The notes below the pieces were generated by a model. The model searched no databases and had not been told where the DNA came from. It saw only the letters and a list, made by a program, of their open reading frames with translations. DNA of 64,000 nt from Legionella yabuuchiae (GTDB lineage Bacteria; Pseudomonadota; Gammaproteobacteria; Legionellales; Legionellaceae), in contig NZ_CAAAIW010000009.1 of assembly GCF_900640115.1 (NCBI RefSeq), forward strand, positions 30,399 through 94,398, read 5' to 3'. The translations under genes were made by a program, and so were the position numbers. Positions 9,833 through 19,522 of this stretch are shown here, piece after piece (positions within the stretch are counted from its first letter, which is position 1; every line of letters starts with the position of its first letter).

Positions 9833-10601
9833 ACATATATTAACTCAGGGCAGCGAGAAAACCGATCGTACTGGGGTCGGCACGCTTTCGGTGTTTGGCT
9901 ACCAAATGCGATTTAATTTGGCAGAAGGGTTCCCTCTAGTCACCACGAAAAAGCTTCATACCCGCAGTATTATTCATGAGTTGCTTTGGTTTTTAAGGGG
10001 CGATACGAATATTGCTTATTTAAACGAACATGGGGTTCGGATTTGGGACGAATGGGCCGATGAGCGCGGTGAGCTTGGACCAATTTACGGTAAACAATGG
10101 CGCAGTTGGCCAACCGCCGATGGCCGCCATATTGACCAATTGAGTGACGTGGTGAATCAAATCAAATCTAATCCGCACTCGCGCCGCTTGGTTGTCAACG
10201 CATGGAACGTAGGCGAGCTGGATAAAATGGCGCTATCGCCTTGCCATGCTTTATTTCAGTTTTATGTGGCAGATAATCGTTTATCTTGTCAGCTCTATCA
10301 GCGATCTGCTGATGTCTTTTTAGGGGTTCCGTTTAACATCGCCTCTTATTCTCTTCTTACTCATATGATTGCCGAGCAGTGTGATCTCGCGGTGGGAGAT
10401 TTTGTTTGGACTGGTGGAGACTGCCATTTATACCTCAATCATCTTGAACAGGCTAAAACTCAGCTGCAACGAACCCCGCTGCCTCTCCCAGAGCTAAAAA
10501 TTCATCGTCGTCCGAGCTCTTTATACGATTACCGCTATGAGGATTTTGAATTTGTGAATTATGAATCGCATCCGGCTATAAAGGCGCCAATTGCAGTTTA
10601 G
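9807..10601 (+). CDS. thyA: thymidylate synthase
   Basis: Converts dUMP to dTMP with methylene-tetrahydrofolate. The 264-residue length equals that of E. coli ThyA, and the N-terminus [15 protein letters not shown] is typical. The catalytic cysteine lies in [12 protein letters not shown] (about residue 146), and the dUMP/folate-binding segments RRLVVNAWN and [17 protein letters not shown] are intact. The ATG lies inside the end of lgt, so the two are probably translationally coupled; lgt-thyA is a common gamma-proteobacterial pair. It is the last gene of the rppH operon. Thymidine kinase (tdk) lies just beyond, convergently. Confidence 0.97.
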   Translation: MKTYLNLLEHILTQGSEKTDRTGVGTLSVFGYQMRFNLAEGFPLVTTKKLHTRSIIHELLWFLRGDTNIAYLNEHGVRIWDEWADERGELGPIYGKQWRSWPTADGRHIDQLSDVVNQIKSNPHSRRLVVNAWNVGELDKMALSPCHALFQFYVADNRLSCQLYQRSADVFLGVPFNIASYSLLTHMIAEQCDLAVGDFVWTGGDCHLYLNHLEQAKTQLQRTPLPLPELKIHRRPSSLYDYRYEDFEFVNYESHPAIKAPIAV

Positions 10602-10727
10602 GAGTGGCGCTTGTTTACAGATCTTAGTTCAAATCCTCATTATCAGTGTTAGTGATCGATAGAATTTGGAAATATCATGTAATTTGTGTTTTAATAAAGC
10701 CCCTGTTGTTTAATTATTATACTTATT

Positions 10728-10997
10728 ATGAAAAAATTAGTTCTGTTGGTCCTTGCCATGGGGTTGATAACCACAACTCACGCAAGTAAATTAAGCGATT
10801 TTTTTAACAAAATGGAAGCACGTGATAAAGCTCGTAAGGAGCAAGAAATTAAGCAAGATATGAATTTTAGCGATTTTGCTTACAAATACGAACGGCGTTT
10901 TACTAACGCAGAAGGAGAGTCCTGTCGCGAATATATTTTCCGATCACGCAGCAATCCCTATCTGCATGGTCGTCATACAATCTGTAATGGTCGTTAA
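10728..10997 (+). CDS. small secreted protein of unknown function, 89 aa
   Basis: The first 19 residues form a clear Sec signal peptide (MKKLVLLVLAMGLITTTHAS) with a likely cut after THA. The mature part is about 70 residues, highly charged, with a helical middle (NKMEARDKARKEQEIKQ) and two cysteines near the end (SCREYIF and HTICNG) that could form one disulfide in the periplasm. I do not recognise a family. It sits alone between thyA and convergent tdk. Confidence 0.65.
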   Translation: MKKLVLLVLAMGLITTTHASKLSDFFNKMEARDKARKEQEIKQDMNFSDFAYKYERRFTNAEGESCREYIFRSRSNPYLHGRHTICNGR

Positions 10998-11013
10998 AAC
11001 ATGCGATTAGCGT

Positions 11014-11634
11014 TTATTCGTGATGCTCGGTCACTTGCAGAGCTTTCTTGGTAAACTCAAGGCAACCGGGTTGGCGCATTTTGTAGTGTTCGCGGCATGT
11101 TGAAACATACATATTATTGCCGCCAATGACCACTTGCTCTCCTTCAGATAAAACATTCCCTTCAGCGTCAAGACGGAGAATCATTGTCGCTTTGCGCCCA
11201 CAATGGCAAATGGTTTTAATTTCAACCAGCTCATCTGCCCAAGCGAGTAAATATTGACTGCCCTCAAATAACTCCCCTCTAAAGTCGGTGCGAAGACCAT
11301 AAGCGAGTACAGGAATTTTCAATTCATCCGTGATCTCGGTTAATTGCTGCACCTGCGCGCGTGTTAAAAATTGTGCTTCGTCAATTAATACACAAGCGTA
11401 ATGTTCGTTTTGCGCTTTAACAAGGTTCAATAAGTTGTCTGGACTATGAAACATAATCGCAGGCTCTGATAAGCCAATTCGAGAACTGACGGTGCCTAAT
11501 TTGAAGCGATTATCAATCGCAGGGGTAAATAATAAGGTATTCATGCCGCGTTCGCGGTAGTTATAACTAGATTGCAGTAAAACAGTACTTTTTCCTGCGT
11601 TCATCGCAGCATAATAGAAATAAAGTTTTGCCAT
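11014..11634 (-). CDS. tdk: thymidine kinase
   Basis: Phosphorylates thymidine to dTMP, the salvage counterpart of thyA next door. The 206-residue protein is a type II (bacterial) thymidine kinase: P-loop AMNAGKST (about residues 10-17), Walker B-like VLIDEAQFL (about 84-92), and the C-terminal zinc lobe with paired cysteines (ICHCGRKAT and the later Cys residues). The lasso loop with its tyrosine region is present near YVSTCREHY. Length is as expected (E. coli 205). Confidence 0.96.
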   Translation of the reverse strand: MAKLYFYYAAMNAGKSTVLLQSSYNYRERGMNTLLFTPAIDNRFKLGTVSSRIGLSEPAIMFHSPDNLLNLVKAQNEHYACVLIDEAQFLTRAQVQQLTEITDELKIPVLAYGLRTDFRGELFEGSQYLLAWADELVEIKTICHCGRKATMILRLDAEGNVLSEGEQVVIGGNNMYVSTCREHYKMRQPGCLEFTKKALQVTEHHE

Positions 11635-11680
11635 GTAATTGTTCCATTCATTAATATAAAATTAGTCTCGACTTAAGTAC

Positions 11681-12094
11681 TCAAGGCTGGTTTCGGCTGT
11701 TTTCAAAAAGCGAGCGAATTTCATCGGGTAACGGATGAGATTTATTGTTTTGATAATCTATCCAAACAATTCGGCTGGTGCCTTCTGCCATTAACATCGT
11801 TTCTTGATATAATTCGTGTCGCATTTCCATACTTGAGCGTCCCATGCTTTGCAAACTGCTTTTAAGCATTAAGGTCGCAGGATAAACTACGGGCTTTAAA
11901 AAAGTGCAAGCCACATGAACTACGACAGGCCCTTTATCGCGTTTTAAATCGAACCCAAGGCTTTGTAACCACTCAATGCGTGCTTCTTGAAAATAATCGA
12001 AATACTTGCCGTTATTAACATGTCCTAAGGCATCCATGTCGCCCCAGGCTATGGCAAACATTTTTTCATGCACGTAATTAACTTGATGATTCAT
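11681..12094 (-). CDS. acyl-CoA thioesterase, 4HBT hot-dog fold
   Basis: A 137-residue single hot-dog domain. The 4-hydroxybenzoyl-CoA thioesterase signature DMDALGHVNNGKYFDYFQEA near residues 18-37 holds the catalytic aspartate and the HVNN element that starts the central helix. Members (YbgC, FadM and relatives) hydrolyse acyl-CoA thioesters; chain-length preference cannot be read. It overlaps the end of priA by four bases, so it is co-translated with it. Upstream ATG is used; no alternative start looks better. Confidence 0.85.
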   Translation of the reverse strand: MNHQVNYVHEKMFAIAWGDMDALGHVNNGKYFDYFQEARIEWLQSLGFDLKRDKGPVVVHVACTFLKPVVYPATLMLKSSLQSMGRSSMEMRHELYQETMLMAEGTSRIVWIDYQNNKSHPLPDEIRSLFENSRNQP

Positions 12095-14268
12095 GACAAA
12101 TCCATGGGATCGACATCCACATTCCAGCGAACTCGGTTATTCTTGTTGTTAATTGTTAACCAGGATCGCAACTCGGTCAATGTGGTTTGCAATGCTTTTC
12201 GAGAAGGCGATTTAATTAATAATTGCATGCGATGATAATCCGATTTTCTAGCTAATGGCGCAGGCGCTGGTCCTAAGGGGAGTAAATTGGAATCTTTAAG
12301 TTTGAGTTTGGCTTGGTGCAAAAACTCTAATACGCTAGGTAGGGTTTTACTCTGTGCGCGCATGACCGCCAGAAATTGATACGGTGGCAAGCTTGCCAGC
12401 CGTCGCTGTTCGAGTAACGTTTGAGCAAACGCCTCATAACCTTCTTGGATTAAACAATTGAGTAAGGGATGATGTGGCAAATGCGTTTGAATCAGCACCT
12501 TACCAGGTTTCTCCTCTCGCCCTGCTCGCCCTGCGACTTGTGTGATTAGCTGCCCAAACCGCTCTAATGCGCGAAAGTCTTGATTATAAAAAGCATGGTC
12601 TGCATCTAAAATAACGACTAGGGTTAAGTTGGGAAAGTGATGGCCTTTGGCAAGCATTTGCGTACCCACAATTAGCTGCGCTTCACCTTGGCTTATTCGT
12701 GTTAAGCAATCGTCCAGCGCCTGTTTTCGTCGTACCTCATCTCGGTCTACACGAATAAGGCTCGTAGTTGGAAAACGTTCTGATAAATAATCAAAAATTC
12801 TTTGAGTACCTGCGCCAACAGGAATGAGTTCTGCGCTTTTGCAGGCTTTGCACGATTTGGGAATGGGTTGTGCCAGTCCACAATGATGGCAAATCAATTG
12901 TTGCGTGGTTTGATGCAAAGTCAAATGACTATCACAAGCTCGACAATCCGCCATCCAGCCACACTGGTGGCAAAGAAGAACAGGAGCATAGCCACGACGG
13001 TTAATAAACACCAACACTTGATTGCCTTGGTTAAGGTGAGATTGAATCTGTTCTAAGGTGGCCTCGGCTAAACCATGATGAAGCGGTTTGCTACGAATAT
13101 CTAGGATCTGAAATTCTAAAGGGGTGGTGGCTGCTGCACGATTAGGCAGTAACAGTCGTTTATATTTTTGATTTAGAGAGTTATGCAAACTTTCAAGACT
13201 TGGGGTCGCTGATCCTAAAACGATAGGTATTTGGTGATTGCGTGCACGAATTAAAGCGGTATCACGCGCGGAATAACGAACCCCATCCATTTGTTTTAAG
13301 GACGAGTCATGTTCTTCATCGATAATGATTAAGCCGAGTTTAGGCAGCGGGGTAAATACAGCGGTTCGAGTGCCAATAACAAGCTTTGCAAGCCCGCGAT
13401 GTGCGAGTTGCCACGCGTGTTGTCGCTCCGTATCGTTTAAATTCGAATGTATAACCACCATCGGCTCATTAAGTCTCGCATAAAAACGAGCTAATAATTG
13501 CGGTGTCAACCCTATTTCTGGCACCAAAACCAACACTTGTTGATTGCGAGAAAGCACCTGCTCAATGACACGAAGGTATACCTCTGTTTTACCACTGCCC
13601 GTGACCCCTTGAAGTAAAAAGCACTGAAAACGATTAAGGTTCGCTAAAATTGCATCAATGGCTATTTTTTGTTCGAGATTTAATTCCACGGCTTGATAAG
13701 CGCTGGGCGCTGGCAAAATAGGCAAAGTCACCCGTTCATCTTTCCTCAGAATACCCCGTTCTAAAAGTGTTTTAATTTGTGATGTGCTAAATCCTTGCTT
13801 TAGAAGGATTTGTTTAGTAAGTGGCGAGGGCGAACTCGCCAAAGCATCAATCAACTCATGTTGTTTTTGCGCGTTGGCACGAAGGGTTTTATGAGCTAAT
13901 TCTTGCGGCATCGCCAAGGCATAGTAATCTGCCGTAGGTAAAATATCAGCTTTCCCTACACGATAGCGCTTTGGCAACATCAGCGGCAACACTTCGGATA
14001 AAGGCGATTGATAATAGCCGGCTACCCAGCGGCATAGGGATAATAAATCAGAAGGAATTAAGGCTTTTTTATCCAGCACGATGTCTATGGCTTTGGTTTT
14101 AATGACGCTAGATTCCTTAGAATGCTGCCCGATCACCACCCCAAGTCGTTGCTTGTTTCGGAAAGGAACCAACACCCGAGCTCCTATGGCGGGACATTCT
14201 TGCTCGCAATGATAATCAAAAAAATCACGGCTAGTGTGGGGAATACAAACCTGAACGACAAGCCCCAT
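12091..14268 (-). CDS. priA: primosomal replication restart helicase PriA
   Basis: Superfamily 2 DNA helicase that reloads the replisome at stalled forks. I place the start at the internal ATG (MGLVVQVCIPHTSRDFFDYH), which gives 725 residues, the normal PriA length; a frame extends another 88 codons upstream but that part is low-complexity and unlike PriA. Visible motifs: Walker A GVTGSGKTEVYL, DEEH box IIDEEHDSSL, a zinc-binding stretch with eight cysteines (CHQCGWMADCRAC and CHHCG...CKAC), and helicase motif VI-like QVAGRAGR. The downstream thioesterase gene overlaps it. Confidence 0.96.
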   Translation of the reverse strand: MGLVVQVCIPHTSRDFFDYHCEQECPAIGARVLVPFRNKQRLGVVIGQHSKESSVIKTKAIDIVLDKKALIPSDLLSLCRWVAGYYQSPLSEVLPLMLPKRYRVGKADILPTADYYALAMPQELAHKTLRANAQKQHELIDALASSPSPLTKQILLKQGFSTSQIKTLLERGILRKDERVTLPILPAPSAYQAVELNLEQKIAIDAILANLNRFQCFLLQGVTGSGKTEVYLRVIEQVLSRNQQVLVLVPEIGLTPQLLARFYARLNEPMVVIHSNLNDTERQHAWQLAHRGLAKLVIGTRTAVFTPLPKLGLIIIDEEHDSSLKQMDGVRYSARDTALIRARNHQIPIVLGSATPSLESLHNSLNQKYKRLLLPNRAAATTPLEFQILDIRSKPLHHGLAEATLEQIQSHLNQGNQVLVFINRRGYAPVLLCHQCGWMADCRACDSHLTLHQTTQQLICHHCGLAQPIPKSCKACKSAELIPVGAGTQRIFDYLSERFPTTSLIRVDRDEVRRKQALDDCLTRISQGEAQLIVGTQMLAKGHHFPNLTLVVILDADHAFYNQDFRALERFGQLITQVAGRAGREEKPGKVLIQTHLPHHPLLNCLIQEGYEAFAQTLLEQRRLASLPPYQFLAVMRAQSKTLPSVLEFLHQAKLKLKDSNLLPLGPAPAPLARKSDYHRMQLLIKSPSRKALQTTLTELRSWLTINNKNNRVRWNVDVDPMDLS

Positions 14269-14519
14269 CTTTAGATCTCTTTTATTGATATGATAAGAAG
14301 TACGGTAACGTTTTTTTTTCAATACGGCAATTATTGTCGCAGTCAAACCTACCTTCTCGTCTACTTGCTCCGGCTTGTTCGGGTCATGTTCGGTGTAAGC
14401 AAAGAGACGCCGTGCCATATGGTTATATTTACAGAAGTGTTTGTAAGACCTAGCAATTTGACAATAAATGGGCGCCAATGATACAATTTGTATATATTTA
14501 TTTCTTCTGGGGTATTTGA

Positions 14520-15881
14520 ATGACAAGAACAAACGTCTTTTTTTTAGGTAAACTCAGAGATAAAGGGGTAGGAGAGGGAAAAACTTCTATCCTAGAAAGA
14601 AAAAAAAACGATCGTTTTCGGGAGACGAGCCCCCCCACAATAAATTTGGATTTTTTTATTGTTCCAGATCCCTATGATGAAGAATCAAAACTAGTTATTT
14701 GGGACCAAGCGGGATTAAAAAAATATAGTAGCCTCACGGTTAACCGTGGTGCAACTATATTTGTTTACTGTATTGACTCTACTACAGAATTAGATGAAGA
14801 GGATATTAAAAGCAATTTAGCGGATGCTAAAATGGCCTCACCTGAGGCGAAGATTTTATTAGTAGGAACTAAATGTGATTTACCAAACCCAAAATTTACG
14901 CGAAAAGATCTGCAGCTAATTTCTGATAAAAATGGTTATGATGGCGCCCATTTAACGTCAGCAAAAGAAAATATAGGAATTATAGGAATTGATGGGCTTT
15001 TTGAGGAGTTACATGCCCTTGGCAATCCAATGACGCTTGCCATCAAAAAAGCTGGTCGGGAATCACTTTTGGGCGAAGCTTTAATAAAATTAATAAACGT
15101 CTCTCTTAACATTTCGCTGGCTCAAAAAAAGCAGCTTGGTGAAGCGGCATTATCTTTAGTTACCAAATTAAAAGGTTCAGAAATTTTAAACCTTGAAACA
15201 GTGACTCAAGAATTTATTTCTAACTGTGAGAAAACTCTTCCAAAATCTTTAAATTCTTCTGAAATCCCAGCAAAGCAACGTTCTGTAATGAAAGCAATTG
15301 CAGGGGTTGTTCTTGCAGTTGATGCGCTTTTTGAGGAGGTACATACCCTTGACAATCCAATGATACAAGCCATCAAAAAAGCTGGTCGGGAATCGCTTTT
15401 GGGCCAAGCTTTAATAAACTTAAACAACGTCTCCCGTAACATTTCGAAGGCTCAAAAAAAGCAGCTTGGTGAAGAAGCATTATCTTTAGTTACCCAATTA
15501 CAAAATTCAGACCCTTTAAACCTTGAAACAGTGACTCAAGAATATATTTCTAACTGTGAGAAAATTCTTCCAAAGCAACGTTCTGTAATGAAAGCAATTG
15601 CAGGGGTTGTTCTTGCGGTTGTGGTTACATTTATTGCTGCAGTCATAGGATTTGGAATCGGCTTTGCTGCCGGACTTTGGTCTGGTCCTGGTGCTTTTGT
15701 AAGTGGTGTTATGGCAGGCAGCGCCGCGGCGGTCGCTGTCGCAGGGACAAGTGCTGTGGCAGGAGTAGGCGCTGGAGCTTTAGCAGCTAGTCGTGGTTTT
15801 TTTAATCCAGTGAAGAAGCCTTCTTTAGAGGATGCAGTCCATAATGTAGCTGACGCCGCTGCCCAGGCTAAAAAGAGCTAG
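14520..15881 (+). CDS. Rab-like small GTPase domain protein, effector candidate
   Basis: Residues 1-170 resemble eukaryotic Rab/Ras GTPases: P-loop region ending GEGKTS (18-23) after an insertion, switch I PTINLDF (39-45), WDQAGL (61-66), RGA (77-79), TKCD (117-120) and SAK (147-149). Leu66 replaces the catalytic Gln of DxAGQ; in eukaryotic Rabs that change blocks GTP hydrolysis. The rest carries a tandemly duplicated helical segment of about 100 residues and a hydrophobic, glycine/alanine-rich tail (about 360-425) that could anchor in a membrane. Rab-like proteins are known Dot/Icm effectors in some Legionella; effector status here is inferred. It has its own terminator and sits alone between priA and mnmG. 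Confidence 0.8.
   Translation: MTRTNVFFLGKLRDKGVGEGKTSILERKKNDRFRETSPPTINLDFFIVPDPYDEESKLVIWDQAGLKKYSSLTVNRGATIFVYCIDSTTELDEEDIKSNLADAKMASPEAKILLVGTKCDLPNPKFTRKDLQLISDKNGYDGAHLTSAKENIGIIGIDGLFEELHALGNPMTLAIKKAGRESLLGEALIKLINVSLNISLAQKKQLGEAALSLVTKLKGSEILNLETVTQEFISNCEKTLPKSLNSSEIPAKQRSVMKAIAGVVLAVDALFEEVHTLDNPMIQAIKKAGRESLLGQALINLNNVSRNISKAQKKQLGEEALSLVTQLQNSDPLNLETVTQEYISNCEKILPKQRSVMKAIAGVVLAVVVTFIAAVIGFGIGFAAGLWSGPGAFVSGVMAGSAAAVAVAGTSAVAGVGAGALAASRGFFNPVKKPSLEDAVHNVADAAAQAKKS
14991..15620 (+). repeat. intragenic tandem duplication of about 300-330 bp
   Basis: Within the Rab-like gene, 14991-15320 and 15321-15620 are near-identical direct repeats. Both begin GAT-G-GCTTTTTGAGGAG and both end with the segment encoding KQRSVMKAIAGVVLAV. 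Unit 2 lacks about 30 bp coding for SLNSSEIP-like residues before that end. The first copy therefore places the start of the hydrophobic tail in mid-protein, and the second copy continues into the full tail. This shows the direction of the duplication. Confidence 0.85.
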
Positions 15882-15900
15882 ACTCGAGCATCTTGCTTCT

Positions 15901-15931
15901 AATGGCCCGACTTTCTTGGGCCATTTTTTTA
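15901..15931 (+). terminator. Rho-independent terminator of the Rab-like gene
   Basis: Stem AATGGCCC / GGGCCATT with a 9-nt loop followed by a run of seven Ts, 20 bp after the stop codon. It isolates the GTPase gene from mnmG. Confidence 0.85.
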
Positions 15932-16212
15932 TGTGCCAGCAGCAAACGCTCCCTATACTCAATCTACGTCTCCTGGTTTGCCCGGGAATTTCAGTCAGTA
16001 AGGTTAGTCAGCCCAAAGCGCTGGAGATGGTCAGAACATGTTGGGCCAGGTAGGGGAAAGGGAGTATAATCAGCCTACTTTCCAGTTTAGAGAAGAAAAT
16101 GGATACGCCGGCAAGGAAAAGATAAGAATTCATGATCAAACAGTCAGTGAGCTATCAAAAATTGGTAAAAAAGTGTATAATTATGCGATTTTGTTTACGA
16201 TGATTGCGCACT

Positions 16213-18087
16213 ATGAATCTTGAGAAACAGTATGATGTGATTGTGGTTGGCGGAGGCCATGCTGGGACTGAAGCGGCACTGGCAGCGGCCCGTATGGGCG
16301 CTGACACTTTATTGCTGACCCACAACATGGATATGCTTGGCCAAATGTCTTGTAATCCCGCCATTGGTGGGATTGGAAAAGGGCATTTAGTAAAAGAAAT
16401 TGATGCGCTCGATGGCGTTATGGCAAAAGCGGCGGATTTTGCGGGCATTCAGTTTCGTATCTTAAATGCTTCTAAGGGCCCTGCTGTTCGAGCCACCCGT
16501 GCGCAAGCCGATCGCGTGCTTTATCGTCAGGCAATTCGCCAAGCCTTGCAAGCGCAACCGCATTTAACCATTTTCCAGCAAGCCGTGGATGATCTGGTGA
16601 TTGAACATCAACGGGTTACGGGTGTGCGCACCCAAATGGGATTTTATCTTCGTGCTCGCGCAGTCGTATTAACCGTAGGAACCTTTCTTGGCGGAAAAAT
16701 ACACGTAGGATCTAGTCAATCCGCGGGGGGACGAGCGGGCGATCCTCCTGCCATTGCCTTGGCGCATCGTTTACGCGAGCTTGATCTCCCCGTAGGGCGA
16801 TTAAAAACAGGAACGCCTCCCAGAATTGATGGACGCACCATCGATTACAGTCAAATGACTGTGCAACCCGGGGATACTCCAGTGCCTGTGTTTTCTTACC
16901 TTGGTAACGCCGCAGACCATCCTAGACAGATGCCTTGTCACATTACCCATACCACCGCCGCCACCCATGATATTATTCGTGAAAATCTTCATCATTCCCC
17001 GATGTATGCCGGGGTCATTGAAGGCGTAGGTCCACGTTATTGCCCTTCTATTGAGGATAAAATTGTACGATTTGCGGATAAATTATCCCATCAGATTTTT
17101 GTGGAGCCCGAAGGGTTAACTACGGATGAAATTTATCCCAACGGTATTTCTACGAGTTTGCCGTTTGAAGTGCAGGTGCAATTTGTCCGCACCATCAAAG
17201 GGTTTGAACAAGCTCATATCACCCGCCCGGGCTATGCCATTGAATACGATTATTTTGATCCCCGCGGCTTAACTCCTTATTTACACACTAAGCCGTTAGC
17301 CAATTTATTTTTCGCGGGCCAAATCAATGGCACCACAGGCTATGAAGAAGCAGCGGCTCAAGGGTTGATTGCCGGCATGAATGCGGCCTTGCAAGCCAAT
17401 GACAAGCCGTTATGGAGTCCTCGTCGGGATGAAGCTTACACGGGGGTTTTAATCGATGATTTAGTCACATGTGGTACACAAGAGCCTTATCGCATGTTTA
17501 CTTCTAGAGCCGAATACCGCTTAATGCTGCGGGAAGATAATGCCGATTTGCGGTTAACTGAAAAAGGGCGTGAGTTAGGCTTGGTAGGTGATGCGCGCTG
17601 GAAGGCCTTTTCTGAAAAACAAGAAGCGATAGAAAAAGCCAACCAGGCCTTGAAAAACACATGGATTCGCGTGAATCATAACGACGCGTTAAAAGAGGTG
17701 CTTGAGGCCCCCTTGCTGCACGATTGCCGTGCATCGGACTTATTAAAGCGCCCAGAAATTCAATATCATCACTTGCAGCAGTTAGGTGACATGACGTTAC
17801 CAGCCCTTTCTCTAGAAGTTGCTGAACAAGTTGAGATTCAAACCAAGTACGCCGGTTATATCGATCGGCAACGAGAAGACATTGAACGACTTCGAAAGCA
17901 CGAAAACACAAGTTTGCCCGTGACGTTGGATTACAGCAACGTCTCGGGACTCTCTTCGGAGGTGGTTCAAAAGCTAAATAAGATTAAACCGCAGTCCATT
18001 GCCCAAGCGGGTCGCATCTCAGGTGTGACTCCAGCAGCGTTATCCTTATTATTGGTGCATTTAAAAAAACAGCGATTACTAGCATGA
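16213..18087 (+). CDS. mnmG: tRNA uridine-5-carboxymethylaminomethyl modification enzyme MnmG
   Basis: FAD-dependent partner of MnmE in forming cmnm5U34 at the tRNA wobble position. The N-terminal dinucleotide-binding motif [19 protein letters not shown] and the GidA signature [17 protein letters not shown] are present, as is the second signature around [16 protein letters not shown] (about residues 370-385). I chose the ATG at 16213 ([15 protein letters not shown]) over an in-frame TTG three codons earlier; the result is 624 residues, the usual size. A TATAAT sequence near 16178 is a plausible -10 element. It heads mnmG-rsmG-parA-parB, a classical near-origin order. Confidence 0.96.
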   Translation: MNLEKQYDVIVVGGGHAGTEAALAAARMGADTLLLTHNMDMLGQMSCNPAIGGIGKGHLVKEIDALDGVMAKAADFAGIQFRILNASKGPAVRATRAQADRVLYRQAIRQALQAQPHLTIFQQAVDDLVIEHQRVTGVRTQMGFYLRARAVVLTVGTFLGGKIHVGSSQSAGGRAGDPPAIALAHRLRELDLPVGRLKTGTPPRIDGRTIDYSQMTVQPGDTPVPVFSYLGNAADHPRQMPCHITHTTAATHDIIRENLHHSPMYAGVIEGVGPRYCPSIEDKIVRFADKLSHQIFVEPEGLTTDEIYPNGISTSLPFEVQVQFVRTIKGFEQAHITRPGYAIEYDYFDPRGLTPYLHTKPLANLFFAGQINGTTGYEEAAAQGLIAGMNAALQANDKPLWSPRRDEAYTGVLIDDLVTCGTQEPYRMFTSRAEYRLMLREDNADLRLTEKGRELGLVGDARWKAFSEKQEAIEKANQALKNTWIRVNHNDALKEVLEAPLLHDCRASDLLKRPEIQYHHLQQLGDMTLPALSLEVAEQVEIQTKYAGYIDRQREDIERLRKHENTSLPVTLDYSNVSGLSSEVVQKLNKIKPQSIAQAGRISGVTPAALSLLLVHLKKQRLLA

Positions 18088-18698
18088 GCTTTCCCCAAAA
18101 CGTTCAAGAACAATTAGAGCAGGGATTGCGCCAACTTGGGCTTTATCTGTCACCAGAACCATTTTTGATTTATTTGCAGTTGCTCCATAAATGGAATCAA
18201 GCCTATAATCTAACCGCTGTGCGGGATATGACTTCTATGGTGTCTCGTCATATTTTAGACAGCCTTGCTATTCTTCCTTGGGTAAAAGGTCAGCGTATTA
18301 TTGATGTGGGAACGGGACCTGGACTTCCTGGAATTCCTTTAGCATTGGCAAACCCTGATAAACGAGTGGTATTACTGGATAGTAATGGCAAAAAAATTCG
18401 ATTTTTACAGGAAGTGAAACGCATGCTTTCTTTAAATCAAATCGAAATTGTACAAAGCCGAGTCGAAAACTACCACCCAACGCAAGGTTTTGATACAGTA
18501 ATCAGTCGAGCGTTCAGTGATCTAACCCAGATGCTGACTTGGACAAGCCACCTCATTGCAGCAGATGGTATTTGGCTGGCTATGAAAGGGCGAATCCCCG
18601 AAGATGAGCTGAAAACCATTGCGCACCCTTATCAGGTTGTACCATACACCGTACCAGGCTTGGAAGGTCAGCGTTGCTGCGTGATCATTAACCGTTAA
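18084..18698 (+). CDS. rsmG: 16S rRNA (guanine-527-N7)-methyltransferase
   Basis: Methylates G527 of 16S rRNA using S-adenosylmethionine. A 204-residue Rossmann methyltransferase with the SAM motif [16 protein letters not shown] (about residues 72-87) and the RsmG hallmark [13 protein letters not shown] in the N-terminal helical part. Loss of RsmG in other bacteria gives low-level streptomycin resistance. It overlaps mnmG by four bases, as in many gamma-proteobacteria. Confidence 0.95.
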   Translation: MSFPQNVQEQLEQGLRQLGLYLSPEPFLIYLQLLHKWNQAYNLTAVRDMTSMVSRHILDSLAILPWVKGQRIIDVGTGPGLPGIPLALANPDKRVVLLDSNGKKIRFLQEVKRMLSLNQIEIVQSRVENYHPTQGFDTVISRAFSDLTQMLTWTSHLIAADGIWLAMKGRIPEDELKTIAHPYQVVPYTVPGLEGQRCCVIINR

Positions 18699-18733
18699 CG
18701 ATAATCGTGTTCTGTAAGATACAAGGAATCATC

Positions 18734-19507
18734 ATGGCGAAAGTCATAGCCATTGCCAATCAAAAAGGCGGTGTTGGAAAAACCACCACGGCCATTAATT
18801 TAGCGGCTTCTCTGGCGGCAATCCCTCAAAAGGTGTTACTGGTGGATTTAGATCCCCAGGGTAATGCAACGATGGGATCGGGCGTTGATAAAAACGATCT
18901 GGTTCATACCTGTAATGACGTATTGCTTCATGATTGTTTAGCCACACAGGCAGCTTTAACCACCAGCGGCGGTTATGACTTAATTCCTGCGAATGGTGAT
19001 CTAACCGTTGCCGAGGTCAGCTTAATGGATCGCAATCACCGTGAGACGTTTTTATTTAAAGCCCTACAACCTTTACAAAGCCAATACGATTTTGTCTTGA
19101 TTGATTGTCCGCCGGCTTTAAATACATTGACAATTAATGGGCTAGTTGCGGCTGATTCAGTGTTGGTACCCATGCAATGTGAATATTACGCGTTAGAAGG
19201 GTTAGCGGCATTGTTGTCGACCATTGAACAAATCAAATCCTCGGTGAATCCTAGGCTTCAAATCGAGGGCATATTGCGTACGATGTATGATGCGCGAAAC
19301 CGCCTATCCGCGGAAGTCTCTAAGCAATTGCTAGAACATTTTGGTGATAAGGTATACCGTACCGTGGTTCCTAGAAACGTTAGGCTTGCCGAAGCTCCAA
19401 GCCATGGCCTAGCCGCCATGCATTACGATAAATCTTCAGCGGGTGCTGCGGCTTATATGGTTTTAGCCTCTGAAGTGATGGGCAAGCAAGAAGTCATGAG
19501 TCATTAA
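18734..19507 (+). CDS. parA: chromosome partitioning ATPase ParA
   Basis: Walker-type ATPase that positions ParB-parS complexes during chromosome segregation. The deviant Walker A motif KGGVGKTTTAINLAA is near residues 10-24, the A' motif VDLDPQGNATMG follows, and the Walker B region DFVLIDCPPAL is near residue 120. I chose the ATG at 18734 (MAKVIAIANQKGG), preceded by AAGGA, over an upstream TTG. The 257-residue length and position directly after rsmG and before parB mark it as the chromosomal (Soj-type) ParA, not a plasmid one. Confidence 0.95.
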   Translation: MAKVIAIANQKGGVGKTTTAINLAASLAAIPQKVLLVDLDPQGNATMGSGVDKNDLVHTCNDVLLHDCLATQAALTTSGGYDLIPANGDLTVAEVSLMDRNHRETFLFKALQPLQSQYDFVLIDCPPALNTLTINGLVAADSVLVPMQCEYYALEGLAALLSTIEQIKSSVNPRLQIEGILRTMYDARNRLSAEVSKQLLEHFGDKVYRTVVPRNVRLAEAPSHGLAAMHYDKSSAGAAAYMVLASEVMGKQEVMSH

Positions 19508-19522
19508 TTTGAGGGTTCAACA

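Noticed and set aside
14269..14532. N-terminal extension of PriA by 88 codons
   Set aside because: The internal ATG gives the standard length and the conserved start; the extension is unlike PriA and overlaps the promoter region of the GTPase gene.
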